Source of the DNA: Alphaproteobacteria bacterium
GTDB lineage: Bacteria > Pseudomonadota > Alphaproteobacteria > Micropepsales > Micropepsaceae
Assembly: GCA_947462105.1 (NCBI GenBank)
Contig: CANHNJ010000002.1
Location: 96,319 to 160,318, forward strand
Direction of reading: 5' to 3'
Length of the DNA: 64,000 bases
Shown here in pieces: positions 44,831 through 56,004 of the stretch. How positions within the stretch are numbered: position 1 is the first letter of the stretch; each line of letters begins with the position of its first letter. A program made the position numbers and the translations under genes. The notes under the pieces are model-generated. The model was not told the origin of the DNA. It searched no databases and saw only the letters and a list, made by a program, of their open reading frames with translations.

Positions 44831-46021
44831 ATGTCAGGGCCGCAGCACAGGATGGCGGGCGAACTCGCGCTGTCGCTGCCGCCGTTGCGGGATTCCCAGA
44901 CCTGCGGCGAAGTCTTTACCTGGTTGCAGGCGCATCCCAGCATTCCCGCTGCCGCCGTGGTTGATGCCGATGGCGCGGTGGTCGGGCTGGTGAACCGGCT
45001 GATCTATCTCGCCCGCTATGCCCGGCCCTATGCGCCCGAGCTCTACAGCAAGAAGCCGGTGCTGCGGCTGGCCAATGCCGAACCGCTGGTGGTGGACGAA
45101 AAGGTGCAGGCCTCAGAACTGGGCGCCATGCTGCTGGCGGAAAATCCCGACGCGCTGATCGAATGCTTCGTGGTGACGCGCCATGGCCGCTACAGCGGCA
45201 TGGTCACCGGCGAGGCCCTGCTGCGCAGCAAGGTCGAGCTGGCGATGTCGCGCGAAGTCGAGTTGCGCCAGGCGCTGGGCGCCGCCACGGCCTCGTCCAA
45301 GGCCAAGGGCGATTTCCTGGCGCTGATGAGCCATGAGCTGCGCACGCCGCTCAACGCCATCATCGGCTTTTCCGAAGTGCTGGGCGCTGAGCTGTTCGGC
45401 CCCTTGGGCCATGCCCGTTACAAGGAATATGCCCGCGACGTGCATGGCGCGGGCAAGCACCTGCTGGCGCTGATCAACGATATTCTCGACCTCTCCAAGG
45501 CGGAAGCCGGCAAGTTCGAGCTCAGCGACGAGGAGATCGTCCCCGTCGATTTGGCTGTGGAATGCCTGCGCCTGATGCGGGTAAAGGCGGAGGAAGCCGG
45601 CCTGAAGCTGGAAACACGCTTCGCGCAGGGGTTGCCCAACCTGGTGGTGGACCGGCTGCGGCTGAAGCAGGTCCTGCTCAACCTGCTGTCCAATGCGCTC
45701 AAGTTCACGCCCGCCGGCGGCCGGATAACGCTGTCCGCCGGGCAGAACGCCAATGGCGATTTCGTGCTGGCGGTGCGCGACACTGGCATCGGCATGGCGC
45801 CCGAAGCGATCCCGCTGGCGCTGGAGCCGTTCCGCCAGATCGCTTCACCCCTGTCGCGCACCCAGGAAGGCACGGGCCTGGGCCTGTCGCTGGTCAAGTC
45901 GCTGATCGAATGTCATGGCGGTACGCTGGAACTGGAAAGCGCCCTCAACCAGGGCACCACGGCGCGGCTTGTCCTGCCTGCTGCACGCTGCATCGCTAAG
46001 AGAAATGCTCTTTCTGCTTAG
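44831..46021 (+). CDS. soluble hybrid-sensor histidine kinase with N-terminal CBS-like pair
   Basis: A 396-aa kinase from ATG 44831 (GTG 44813 and ATG 44852 are alternatives). No membrane helix is visible. Residues about 20-140 look like two CBS-type repeats (AAVVDADGAVVGLVNR and CFVVTRHGRYSGMVTG) around RPYAPELYSKKPVLRLA. A coiled linker leads to HisKA with the H-box DFLALMSHELRTPLNAIIGF (phospho-His about 171), then the N-box LLNLLSNALKFTP and G-boxes VRDTGIGMAPE and GTGLGLSLVKSLIECHGG. No receiver domain and no adjacent response regulator: an orphan cytoplasmic sensor, perhaps of adenine nucleotides. Confidence 0.88.
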   Translation: MSGPQHRMAGELALSLPPLRDSQTCGEVFTWLQAHPSIPAAAVVDADGAVVGLVNRLIYLARYARPYAPELYSKKPVLRLANAEPLVVDEKVQASELGAMLLAENPDALIECFVVTRHGRYSGMVTGEALLRSKVELAMSREVELRQALGAATASSKAKGDFLALMSHELRTPLNAIIGFSEVLGAELFGPLGHARYKEYARDVHGAGKHLLALINDILDLSKAEAGKFELSDEEIVPVDLAVECLRLMRVKAEEAGLKLETRFAQGLPNLVVDRLRLKQVLLNLLSNALKFTPAGGRITLSAGQNANGDFVLAVRDTGIGMAPEAIPLALEPFRQIASPLSRTQEGTGLGLSLVKSLIECHGGTLELESALNQGTTARLVLPAARCIAKRNALSA

Positions 46022-46032
46022 TCTCGCCACCA

Positions 46033-46106
46033 TTCACTGGCTTAAGCGGCTTCGCCTGGCAGCTACGAGCACCTCCTCTTCTTGTGTGTTATACGGAGGA
46101 AAGGGA
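46033..46106 (+). repeat. dispersed intergenic repeat, degenerate copy D
   Basis: Matches the left half of copies A and B: CACTGGCTTAAGCGGCTTCG, GGCAGCTACGAGCACCTCCT, then a decayed right arm ending CGGAGGAAAGG. It lies between the histidine-kinase stop and the convergent ABC-transporter operon. Confidence 0.55.
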
Positions 46107-46164
46107 TGTGGGTCATATTCCTGGCGGATGATCGCTTTGTGGGATGCGGCGCGCGCACCCAAAT

Positions 46165-47457
46165 TTACGTGGGATTTTCCAGAGAGAACAGCTCCGCATC
46201 GTCATCGTAGCTGAAAAGCTCGGCGAAGCGGGCCCAGGACACGACGGTCTTCAGCGTCTCGTCGGCGGTTTCCTCGGTCATGTGATCTTCCAGCTCGTCG
46301 AGGAAGCGGGTGCGTGGCGCCGAATGGCTGGCGCGTTCGTCCAGCACCTTGCGGATATGCGCCGCCAGCGGCACATGGCTCATCAGGGCGCGGGAGAAGA
46401 TTTCCTTGCGCTCGTTCAGTTCGGCGTCCGAGAAGCGCCTGCCCATATGGGTCAGCTTGATGTCGCCGCCTTCGACATCGGCCAGGCGCAGCAGCTGCAT
46501 CACTTCGGCCACGGGAAAGAGTTCGTCCGCTTCCAGTTCCTGCTCATAGGCAATGTCGGGCAGGTCCGCCTTGCCGTCATAGGGTGCGGCGGCCAGCGCC
46601 TCGACCAGACCGGCGATCTGGTTGGGCGGGACATGGGTCAAGGGCAAGGCCAGGCTTTGCGTTCCCATCGCCTGCGCCTGGCGCATGCGTTCGACCCGCT
46701 TGGAGGTCATTTCGACATAAATGCGGTCGACGAAATCCTCGAAGGCCGTGCTGGTGCGTTCGCGCGGCTGCGGCAGGTCGATCACGATCTCGGCACTGAC
46801 GCGGGCGGGGTCGGAAGAAAACAGCAGCACGCGGTCACACATCAGCACCGCTTCCTCGATATTGTGCGTCACCAGCATGATGCCCTTGGTCGGCAACTGC
46901 TTCTTGCCCCACAATTCGATTAGGTCGGTGCGCAGATTTTCCGCCGTCAGCACATCCAGGGCGCTGAAGGGCTCGTCCATCAGCAGGATGTTGGGGTGCA
47001 CAACCACGGCGCGGGCAAAGCCGACGCGCTGGCGCATGCCGCCGGAAAGTTCGCGCGGATAGGCGCTCTCGTAACCGTCCAGGCCGATCAGGTCGATGGC
47101 GGCCAGCGCGCGGGCGCGGATTTCCTTTTCCGGCAGGCCCAGTGCTTCGAGCCCCAGTTCCACATTCTCCAGCACCGTCATCCAGGGAAACAGCGCAAAG
47201 CCCTGGAACACCATCGCCACGCCCTGGGCGGGGCCTTCGATGGGCGCGCCCATATAAGTCAGCGTGCCGCCCTGCGGCCGCGCCAGTCCCGCAATCAGGC
47301 GCAGCAGCGTCGACTTGCCCGAGCCCGAACGGCCCAGCAGGCCGACGATCTCGCCTTCCTTCAGGGTCAGGCTGACATCGTCCAGCACCAGCAATTCCCC
47401 ACCGCCGCTGCGAGGGAAGGATCGGCGCACGCCACGCACTTCAAGCAGGTCGGTCAT
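46165..47457 (-). CDS. ABC transporter ATP-binding protein (NitT/TauT type) with AAA-associated C-terminal domain
   Basis: A 430-aa protein. Residues 1-250 are an ABC ATPase: Walker A GLLGRSGSGKSTLLRL (about 39-54), Q-loop VFQGFALFPWMTV, signature RELSGGMRQRVGFARAV, Walker B ILLMDEPFSALD and H-loop VTHNIEEAV. Residues about 285-430 form the AAA-associated domain (PPNQIAGLVEAL..., ADELFPVAEVMQLLRLADVEGGDIKLT, GRRFSDAELNERKEIF), found on nitrate/sulfonate/bicarbonate-type ATPases. Its start overlaps the permease stop (ATGA). The substrate is unknown because no binding protein is encoded here. Confidence 0.92.
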   Translation of the reverse strand: MTDLLEVRGVRRSFPRSGGGELLVLDDVSLTLKEGEIVGLLGRSGSGKSTLLRLIAGLARPQGGTLTYMGAPIEGPAQGVAMVFQGFALFPWMTVLENVELGLEALGLPEKEIRARALAAIDLIGLDGYESAYPRELSGGMRQRVGFARAVVVHPNILLMDEPFSALDVLTAENLRTDLIELWGKKQLPTKGIMLVTHNIEEAVLMCDRVLLFSSDPARVSAEIVIDLPQPRERTSTAFEDFVDRIYVEMTSKRVERMRQAQAMGTQSLALPLTHVPPNQIAGLVEALAAAPYDGKADLPDIAYEQELEADELFPVAEVMQLLRLADVEGGDIKLTHMGRRFSDAELNERKEIFSRALMSHVPLAAHIRKVLDERASHSAPRTRFLDELEDHMTEETADETLKTVVSWARFAELFSYDDDAELFSLENPT

Positions 47458-49181
47458 GCCAGCATCCTGAACTTGCGTTCCGCATACCAGTATAGCGGCT
47501 GCCAGAACAGCCGGTTCACCACCACGACGAAGAAGGCCATCACCGCGATGCCCAGCACGACGCGGCGGAAGTCACCGCTCTGCGTGGCGTCGGCGATATA
47601 GGCGCCCAGTCCGTGGGCGCGCAGCGTGTGATTGCCCCAGTTTGCGACCTCTGCCACGATGGAGGCGTTCCAGGTGCCGCCGGACGCGGCGATGGCGCCG
47701 GTGAGATAGTGCGGGAAGACTGCGGGCAGGGCGACACGCTTCCACCACAGCCAGCCACGCACGCCAAAATTGTCGCCCACATCCATCAGCTCGCGCGGGA
47801 TGTTGCTGGCGCCGCCAATGACGTTGAACAGGATGTACCATTGCGTGCCCAGCACCATCAGCGGTGACAGGAAGATGTCGGCGTTGAGATCCCAGAAGAC
47901 GATCAGCGACACCGCCAGCGGGAAGAGAATATTGGCCGGGAAGGCAGCGAAGAATTGCGCCACCGGCTGCACGATGCGGGTGAGACGGGGGCGCAGGCCC
48001 ACATAGACGCCGATGGGGGTCCAGATCAGGCTGGCCAGCAGGATCAGCACCACCACCCGCAGCATGGTGAGAAAGCCCAGCCCGGTGGCATAGAAAAGCT
48101 CGCGCCAGCTGAAATTGGCCGCTGCGAAGCCATAGATGCGCCACAGCGCAAACAGCCCCAGGCCTGCCAGGATGACGTACCAGACGGCGCCCGAGACGCG
48201 GCTGTCGGAATCGCGGAAGGCGGCGCGCCCGCCGAAGCTGGGCGGGGTGAAGCGATAGCTCCACCGCATCATCGCTTCGAACGGCGCGGTCAGCCAGTCG
48301 ATCAGGCGCGAGCGGCGCAGCATGGTCAGCACCCAGCTCTGCGGCGGGTCCTCACGCTGTTCCTCGCCGACGCGGAAGCGGTCTGCCCAGGCCACCAGCG
48401 GGCGGAAGAGAAGCTGGTCATAGATCAGGATCACCACCAGCATGGCGCCGATCGCCCAGAAGATCGCGCCGATATCCTGCTGCGCGATGGCGACGGCGAT
48501 GTAGCTACCGATGCCGGGCAGGGCGATGGTGGTGTTGCCGACGCTGATGGCTTCGGACAGCGTGACGAAGAACCAGCCGCCCGACATCGACACCATCATG
48601 TTCCAGATCAGCGGCGGCATGGCGAAGGGCGCCTCGATGCGCCAGAAACGCGCCCAAGCGGACAGGCCGAACATGCGGCCGGCTTCGGTCAGGTCTTCGG
48701 GGACCGTGCGCAGCGACTGGTAGAAGCTGAAGGCCATGTTCCAGGCCTGGCTGGTGAAGATGGCGAAGACGCAGGCCAGTTCGGCGCCAAAGACGCGGCC
48801 TGGCGACAGTGACAGGAACCAGACCACGGTTATCGACAGGAAGCCCAGGATCGGCACCGACTGCAGGATGTCCAGCAGCGGCACCAGCAGCAGGCCGGCA
48901 CGGGCATTCTTCGCCGCCCAGGTGGCGTAGGCGAAGGTGAAGGCCAGCGACACGCCCATCGCGATCAGCATGCGCAGGCCGGTGCGGGCGGCATAGCCGG
49001 GCAGCAGGGCGGGATCGAGCGAGAGGGTTCCGGCCGAGACACTGGCCAGGGGCCGCACCAGGTCGCGGCTGACATCGGCAAACAGGATCAGGAAGCCAAG
49101 CACCAGCACCGCCGCCAGCAGGTCCCATTTGCCGGGAAGCAGGCGGCGTCCTTCGATCGAGACAGGGGGCAGGATTTTCAT
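47454..49181 (-). CDS. fused double permease of a NitT/TauT-type ABC transporter
   Basis: A 575-aa protein from ATG 49181. It contains two BPD_transp_1 permease domains in one chain. The first (about 60-270) includes the EAA-like loop LTEAGRMFGLSAWARFWRIEAPFAMPPL; the second (about 355-575) includes RELMDVGDNFGVRGWLWWKRVALPAVFPHYL. Usually such importers have two identical permease chains; the fusion allows the halves to differ. It is first in the operon with the ATPase. The upstream region shows no periplasmic binding-protein gene, so the receptor must be elsewhere. Confidence 0.9.
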   Translation of the reverse strand: MKILPPVSIEGRRLLPGKWDLLAAVLVLGFLILFADVSRDLVRPLASVSAGTLSLDPALLPGYAARTGLRMLIAMGVSLAFTFAYATWAAKNARAGLLLVPLLDILQSVPILGFLSITVVWFLSLSPGRVFGAELACVFAIFTSQAWNMAFSFYQSLRTVPEDLTEAGRMFGLSAWARFWRIEAPFAMPPLIWNMMVSMSGGWFFVTLSEAISVGNTTIALPGIGSYIAVAIAQQDIGAIFWAIGAMLVVILIYDQLLFRPLVAWADRFRVGEEQREDPPQSWVLTMLRRSRLIDWLTAPFEAMMRWSYRFTPPSFGGRAAFRDSDSRVSGAVWYVILAGLGLFALWRIYGFAAANFSWRELFYATGLGFLTMLRVVVLILLASLIWTPIGVYVGLRPRLTRIVQPVAQFFAAFPANILFPLAVSLIVFWDLNADIFLSPLMVLGTQWYILFNVIGGASNIPRELMDVGDNFGVRGWLWWKRVALPAVFPHYLTGAIAASGGTWNASIVAEVANWGNHTLRAHGLGAYIADATQSGDFRRVVLGIAVMAFFVVVVNRLFWQPLYWYAERKFRMLA

Positions 49182-49585
49182 TCCAGCCTCGAAGGGGAGA
49201 GAACAGGGCGTTCGATGGCGCGGTTCCGGGGGAACCACGGCGGCAGATAACTACGTTGGCATGCGCCGGAAAAGCGAAGATTGCCAGAAAAATCAGGGCG
49301 GTATGTCGCGCCGGGCCACCGCGAGCGGGCCGTTGCGAAGCTCTGGCATATGGGCCGGGGACGCCTGGCCACGAGCAGGGAACCGGTTCGGAGTGTTAAC
49401 GTAGTAAACTTTTGCGCCAACCATGCGGAAAGATTTCCCTTTCCGGCCCCTGTCGCACTTGCGCCACAGGGGGAAATCGGCGTAAAATCAGCAGACAACA
49501 AGGGAAAATTCGGGTGTTTTTCCCGAGGGTTACCGAGTTGGGGAGCACTCCGGCTTAAAACGGCGGACGGAACGGCGACAGGTCA
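49182..49585. other. intergenic region between ABC permease and leu leader
   Basis: About 400 nt without a credible gene. It contains the divergent promoters for the ABC operon and the leu leader, and two hairpins: GGAAAG...CTTTCC (about 49420-49440) and CCCCTGT...ACAGGGG with an inner CGCA/TGCG (about 49445-49471). A weak promoter-like pair TTACCG / TTAAAA lies at about 49528-49560. No repeat copy was found. Confidence 0.45.
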
Positions 49586-49711
49586 ATGACGACGGGTATG
49601 CACACTGCGGATGCGAAGGGCGGCTTTGCCGCGCGCATCCGTGCGCGCGCCCAACGCCAGCCCCGTCCTTCCTCTTCGCGCGCGCTACTGCTTCTTCTTA
49701 GCTGCCCCTAG
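49586..49711 (+). CDS. leuA leader peptide (leucine attenuation)
   Basis: A 41-codon ORF (or 37 from the second ATG at 49598). It opens MTTGMHTADAKGG, passes through an Arg-rich stretch and ends ALLLLLSCP, with five consecutive Leu codons CTA CTG CTT CTT CTT shortly before the TAG (49709-49711). A terminator hairpin begins 8 nt after the stop. This is the classic layout of a leucine attenuator: stalling at the Leu run would favour an antiterminator and expression of leuA 97 nt downstream. Confidence 0.8.
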   Translation: MTTGMHTADAKGGFAARIRARAQRQPRPSSSRALLLLLSCP

Positions 49712-49719
49712 GCACGTTC

Positions 49720-49745
49720 GGCGCGTCAGCACGCGCCTTGTGTTT
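49720..49745 (+). terminator. leuA attenuator terminator
   Basis: Stem GGCGCGT / ACGCGCC, loop CAGC (49720-49737), followed by TTGTGTTT. The left arm GGCGCG can alternatively pair with CGCGCC inside the leader ORF (about 49646-49651), offering an antiterminator. Confidence 0.7.
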
Positions 49746-49807
49746 AGGGGGCATCAGCAACTGAGGAGAAACCCAAGCCCGCGCGGCGGACAGAAGGACG
49801 TGACGTC

Positions 49808-52514
<2,707 letters not shown>

Positions 52515-52545
52515 AGAACCCGCGCGGGCAGGGGCCGCGTAGCAA

Positions 52546-53538
52546 ATGCCCAACGGTACCTGGAAAATCGCCCGCCGCGGCAATGCCCAGCTTCCGCTGA
52601 TCATTGTGCTGGCGCTTGCGGTGGTGCTGGTGCTGATAGGCAAGGCCCAGAGCGGGCTGTTTGACGCCGCCCGCGTTCGCATAACCGACTGGATGGCCCC
52701 GGCGCTGGCCCAGGTGCGCGCGCCGCTCGATGGCGCGGAGCGCTGGGCTGGTTCCATCGGCGAAATCTTCCGGGTCTATGAGGAGAACCTCAAGCTCAAG
52801 GAAGAGAATGGCCGCCTGCGCCAGTGGCGCAACACCTCCGTCGTGCTGGAAGGCCGCGTCCGCCATTACGAGAAGCTGCTCAATGCCGTGCCCGACCCGG
52901 CGCTCAACGCCGTGCTGGCGCGGGTGATCGGGCGGGCCAGCCGTCCCTTCCTGCGCACCATGATCCTGGATGCGGGCACCGTGAACGGTGCGCGCCCTGG
53001 CCAGGCGGTGATGGATGAGAATGGCATGATCGGCCGGCTCTATCTCGCCGGCAAGCAGACCAGCTGGCTCATCCTGCTCACCGACATCAACAGCCGTATC
53101 CCCGTTTCCATCGCGCCGGGCCGGGCGCAGGCCGTACTGGCCGGCGACAACTCCGCCAGCCCGCGCCTGGACATGCTGGCGCCCAATATCCGCATCAAGG
53201 CGGGCGACCAGGTCGTGTCTTCCGGGGACGGCGGCCTGCTGCCCTCCGGCCTGCCCATCGGTACCGTCGTGGCCAATGGCGATGGCTTCCGCGTCGCCCT
53301 GCTGGCCGATGCCGCGCAAAGCGAAACCGTGCAGATCTTGAACTTCGCCCGTCCCAAGGAAGAAATGCCCGCCGCCGCAACGCTGCCGGCGGAAGCTGCA
53401 GGCCTGCAGCCTTATGTGCCGCCGCCGCCCGCCACGGTGGCGACCATGGCGCCGCAGCCGCTGCCCGTGGCCAAGCCCAAGCCCCTGCCGATGGCGCCGA
53501 TCAGCCAGACCGCGCCCGCCGACGCGGGAACGGAGTAG
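52546..53538 (+). CDS. mreC: rod-shape-determining protein MreC
   Basis: A 330-aa bitopic protein. One membrane helix (about 16-34, LPLIIVLALAVVLVLIG), a coiled coil (YEENLKLKEENGRLRQWRN), and the beta-rich periplasmic domain (ARVIGRASRPFLRTMILDAG, GMIGRLYLAGKQTSWLILLTD, SSGDGGLLPSGLPIGTV). A Pro/Ala/Lys-rich C-terminal tail (about 280-330) is longer than in E. coli. Sits between mreB and mreD. Confidence 0.93.
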   Translation: MPNGTWKIARRGNAQLPLIIVLALAVVLVLIGKAQSGLFDAARVRITDWMAPALAQVRAPLDGAERWAGSIGEIFRVYEENLKLKEENGRLRQWRNTSVVLEGRVRHYEKLLNAVPDPALNAVLARVIGRASRPFLRTMILDAGTVNGARPGQAVMDENGMIGRLYLAGKQTSWLILLTDINSRIPVSIAPGRAQAVLAGDNSASPRLDMLAPNIRIKAGDQVVSSGDGGLLPSGLPIGTVVANGDGFRVALLADAAQSETVQILNFARPKEEMPAAATLPAEAAGLQPYVPPPPATVATMAPQPLPVAKPKPLPMAPISQTAPADAGTE

Positions 53539-53542
53539 GGCG

Positions 53543-54079
53543 ATGGGCACGACGGAGAAACTCTACGCGCCGCTACTCTCGCGCTTCTTCGCGGCGCTGG
53601 TGCCGCTGCTGTGCGGCCTGACCAGCGTCTTCATCTCCAACGTCCCGATCTCGTTTGTCGGCGGGCTGGTGCCGCCGCCGCTGATGGGACTGGTGCCGGT
53701 CTATTTCTGGTGCCTGGTGCGGCCTGACCTGATGACGCCTGCCGCCGCCTTCGCCATCGGCATGCTGGAAGACGTCATGAGCGGCGCGCCGCCCGGTGTC
53801 TGGACGCTGTCCTACGTGCTGTCCTATGCGCTGGTGGCTCGCCAGCGGGAAAGTTTCGCGGGCCTTGCGGGGCTGGGCGCGGTGCTGGGCTTCGCCGTCG
53901 CCGCCTTCGCCGCCATCGCCGCCGCCTATGCCATTGTCGCGATCTATTACGGCCATGTGCCGCCGCTGGGCCCGGTGGTGGCGCAACTTGCCATGACGGT
54001 GGCGGCCTATATCCCCGTGACGTACATCGTCAGCGCCCTGCACCACCGCATTGTCGGACCGCTGCGGAGCGACTTCTGA
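53543..54079 (+). CDS. mreD: rod-shape-determining protein MreD
   Basis: A 178-aa membrane protein of about five helices. Start at 53543 (MGTTEKLYAPLLSRFF), 4 nt after mreC. Segments FFAALVPLLCGLTSVFISNV, MGLVPVYFWCLVRPDLMTPAAAFAIGMLEDVMSGAPPGVWTLSYVLSYAL fit the MreD family (the DLM...G..ED.....P.G motif). Shares one base with mrdA (TGATG). Confidence 0.9.
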   Translation: MGTTEKLYAPLLSRFFAALVPLLCGLTSVFISNVPISFVGGLVPPPLMGLVPVYFWCLVRPDLMTPAAAFAIGMLEDVMSGAPPGVWTLSYVLSYALVARQRESFAGLAGLGAVLGFAVAAFAAIAAAYAIVAIYYGHVPPLGPVVAQLAMTVAAYIPVTYIVSALHHRIVGPLRSDF

Positions 54080-56004
54080 TGCCGGTCTTCGACAAGAAGG
54101 ACAAGAGCCGCTACACCGCCTTCACCCGCCGCACGCTGGGCGTGGGCGGCGGCATGAGCCTGGTCTTCGCCGTGCTGGCGGGCCGCCTCTATCAGCTCCA
54201 GATCCGCGACGGCGAAGAATATCTCACCGCCTCGGAAGACAACCGCGTCTCCCAGCGCCCCATCGCGCCGCCCCGCGGCCGTATCCTGGATCGCTTCGGC
54301 GCGGAGATGGCCACCAACCGCCGCAACTACCGCGTCATGATCGTGGCCGAGCAGGCCAAGCAGGGCGTTCGCCAGGCGCTGGACCAGATCGGCAAGGTCA
54401 TCCAGCTTTCCGACCTGCAGAAGAAGAAGATCCTGGCCGACGTCGCCAAGAACAAGAAATTCGTGCCGGTGCCGGTGGTGGAGAATCTGAGCTGGGAGGA
54501 ATTCTCCCGCATCAACCTGCACCTGCCATACCTGCCGGGCGTGCAACCCGATGTCGGCGAGACCCGCGACTATCCCTTCGGCAAGGAGATGGTGCATGTG
54601 CTGGGCTATGTCGCCTCGGTCAGTCAGGACGATCTCAAGGACGACACCGACCCGCTGCTCGACCTGCCGGGTTACCGCATCGGCAAGCGTGGCATCGAGA
54701 AGGCCTTCGACCGCGAAGTGCGCGGCCAGGCCGGCGACAGCCGGGTGGAAGTCAACGCCTATGGCCGCATCGTGCGCGAGCTGGGCAAGAATGCGGGCGA
54801 ACCGGGCCAGGATGTCTGGCTGACCATCGACTGCGAGCTGCAGCGCTTCGCCGACCAGCGGCTGGGCGAGGAAAGCGCCGCCTGCGTGGTGATGGATGTC
54901 GATACCGGCCATGTCCTGTCGCTGTCGTCCACGCCGGGCTTCGATCCCAACTGGTTCAATGTCGGCCTGAGCGGCCCGCAATGGCGCGATCTCACCACCT
55001 CCGACTACAAGCCGCTGCTCAACAAGGTGATGGGCGGCACTTATCCGCCAGGCTCCACCTTCAAGCCGGCGGTGGCGCTGGCGGCGGTGGAAGCGGGCAT
55101 CGCCACGCCTGATTTTCGCGTCAACTGCAATGGCGTCTACAATTTCGGCGGCCATGCCTTCCATTGCTGGCAACGCAAGGGACATGGCGCGCTCGATATC
55201 GAAGGCGCGCTGAAGAATAGCTGTGACGTCTTCTTCTACGAAACCTCGCGCCGTCTGGGCATCGACAAGATCGAGGCGGCAGCGCGGCTGCTGGGCCTGG
55301 GCGCGCCCACCGGCATCGAATTGCCGGGCGAGCGTTCCGGCCTGATTCCCAGCCGCGCGTGGAAGCAGAAAACCTACAATTGGGCCTGGCAGCAGGGCGA
55401 CACGATCAGCATCGCCATTGGCCAGGGCTATGTCACGGCCACGCCGCTGCAACTCTGCCAGATGGCGGCGCGTGTCGCCAGCGGCAAGCAGGTCAGCGCC
55501 CGCATGGTGCATTCGGTGGGCGACAAGGTGATGGACCTGGCCGCCGCGCCGCACCTGCCGGTATCCGACGAAGCGCTTGCGGTGGTGCGGGCGGGCATGG
55601 ACAAGGTCTGCAACGAGCCCGGCGGTACGTCCTTTGCCTGGCGCATCAACGAGCCCGGCTTCGAGATGGCGGGCAAGACCGGCACGGCGCAGGTGCGCGT
55701 CTATTCCAAGGAAGAACGCGCCCGTGGCCTGACCAACAATGCCAACCTGGCGTGGAAGCTGCGTGACCACGCCCTGTTCATCGGCTATGCGCCAGTGAAC
55801 AACCCCAAATACGCCATTGTCTGCATGATCGAGCATGGCGCGACGCCGCCGCATCCGCATTGCCAGATGGCGCGCGACATCCTGCTCTTCGCGCAGAAGC
55901 GCGACACGGTGGGCCGCCCGACCGCCTATCCGGTGAAGTCGGCCGCCATTCGCGGCACGACGCGCGGGGCGCAGAACGAAACCAGCGGCAAGGAGCCGGG
56001 CTGA
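54079..56004 (+). CDS. mrdA: penicillin-binding protein 2 (elongasome transpeptidase)
   Basis: A 641-aa class B PBP. An N-terminal membrane helix (about 22-38) is followed by the pedestal/dimer domain (RPIAPPRGRILDRFG...YRVMIVAEQ). The transpeptidase domain has catalytic Ser326 in PPGSTFKPAVAL (S-x-x-K), the SxN motif in LKNSCDVFFYE, and KTGTAQV. A basic, Thr-rich C-terminal tail follows. Target of mecillinam-type beta-lactams. Coupled to mreD and rodA by TGATG junctions. Confidence 0.96.
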   Translation: MPVFDKKDKSRYTAFTRRTLGVGGGMSLVFAVLAGRLYQLQIRDGEEYLTASEDNRVSQRPIAPPRGRILDRFGAEMATNRRNYRVMIVAEQAKQGVRQALDQIGKVIQLSDLQKKKILADVAKNKKFVPVPVVENLSWEEFSRINLHLPYLPGVQPDVGETRDYPFGKEMVHVLGYVASVSQDDLKDDTDPLLDLPGYRIGKRGIEKAFDREVRGQAGDSRVEVNAYGRIVRELGKNAGEPGQDVWLTIDCELQRFADQRLGEESAACVVMDVDTGHVLSLSSTPGFDPNWFNVGLSGPQWRDLTTSDYKPLLNKVMGGTYPPGSTFKPAVALAAVEAGIATPDFRVNCNGVYNFGGHAFHCWQRKGHGALDIEGALKNSCDVFFYETSRRLGIDKIEAAARLLGLGAPTGIELPGERSGLIPSRAWKQKTYNWAWQQGDTISIAIGQGYVTATPLQLCQMAARVASGKQVSARMVHSVGDKVMDLAAAPHLPVSDEALAVVRAGMDKVCNEPGGTSFAWRINEPGFEMAGKTGTAQVRVYSKEERARGLTNNANLAWKLRDHALFIGYAPVNNPKYAIVCMIEHGATPPHPHCQMARDILLFAQKRDTVGRPTAYPVKSAAIRGTTRGAQNETSGKEPG

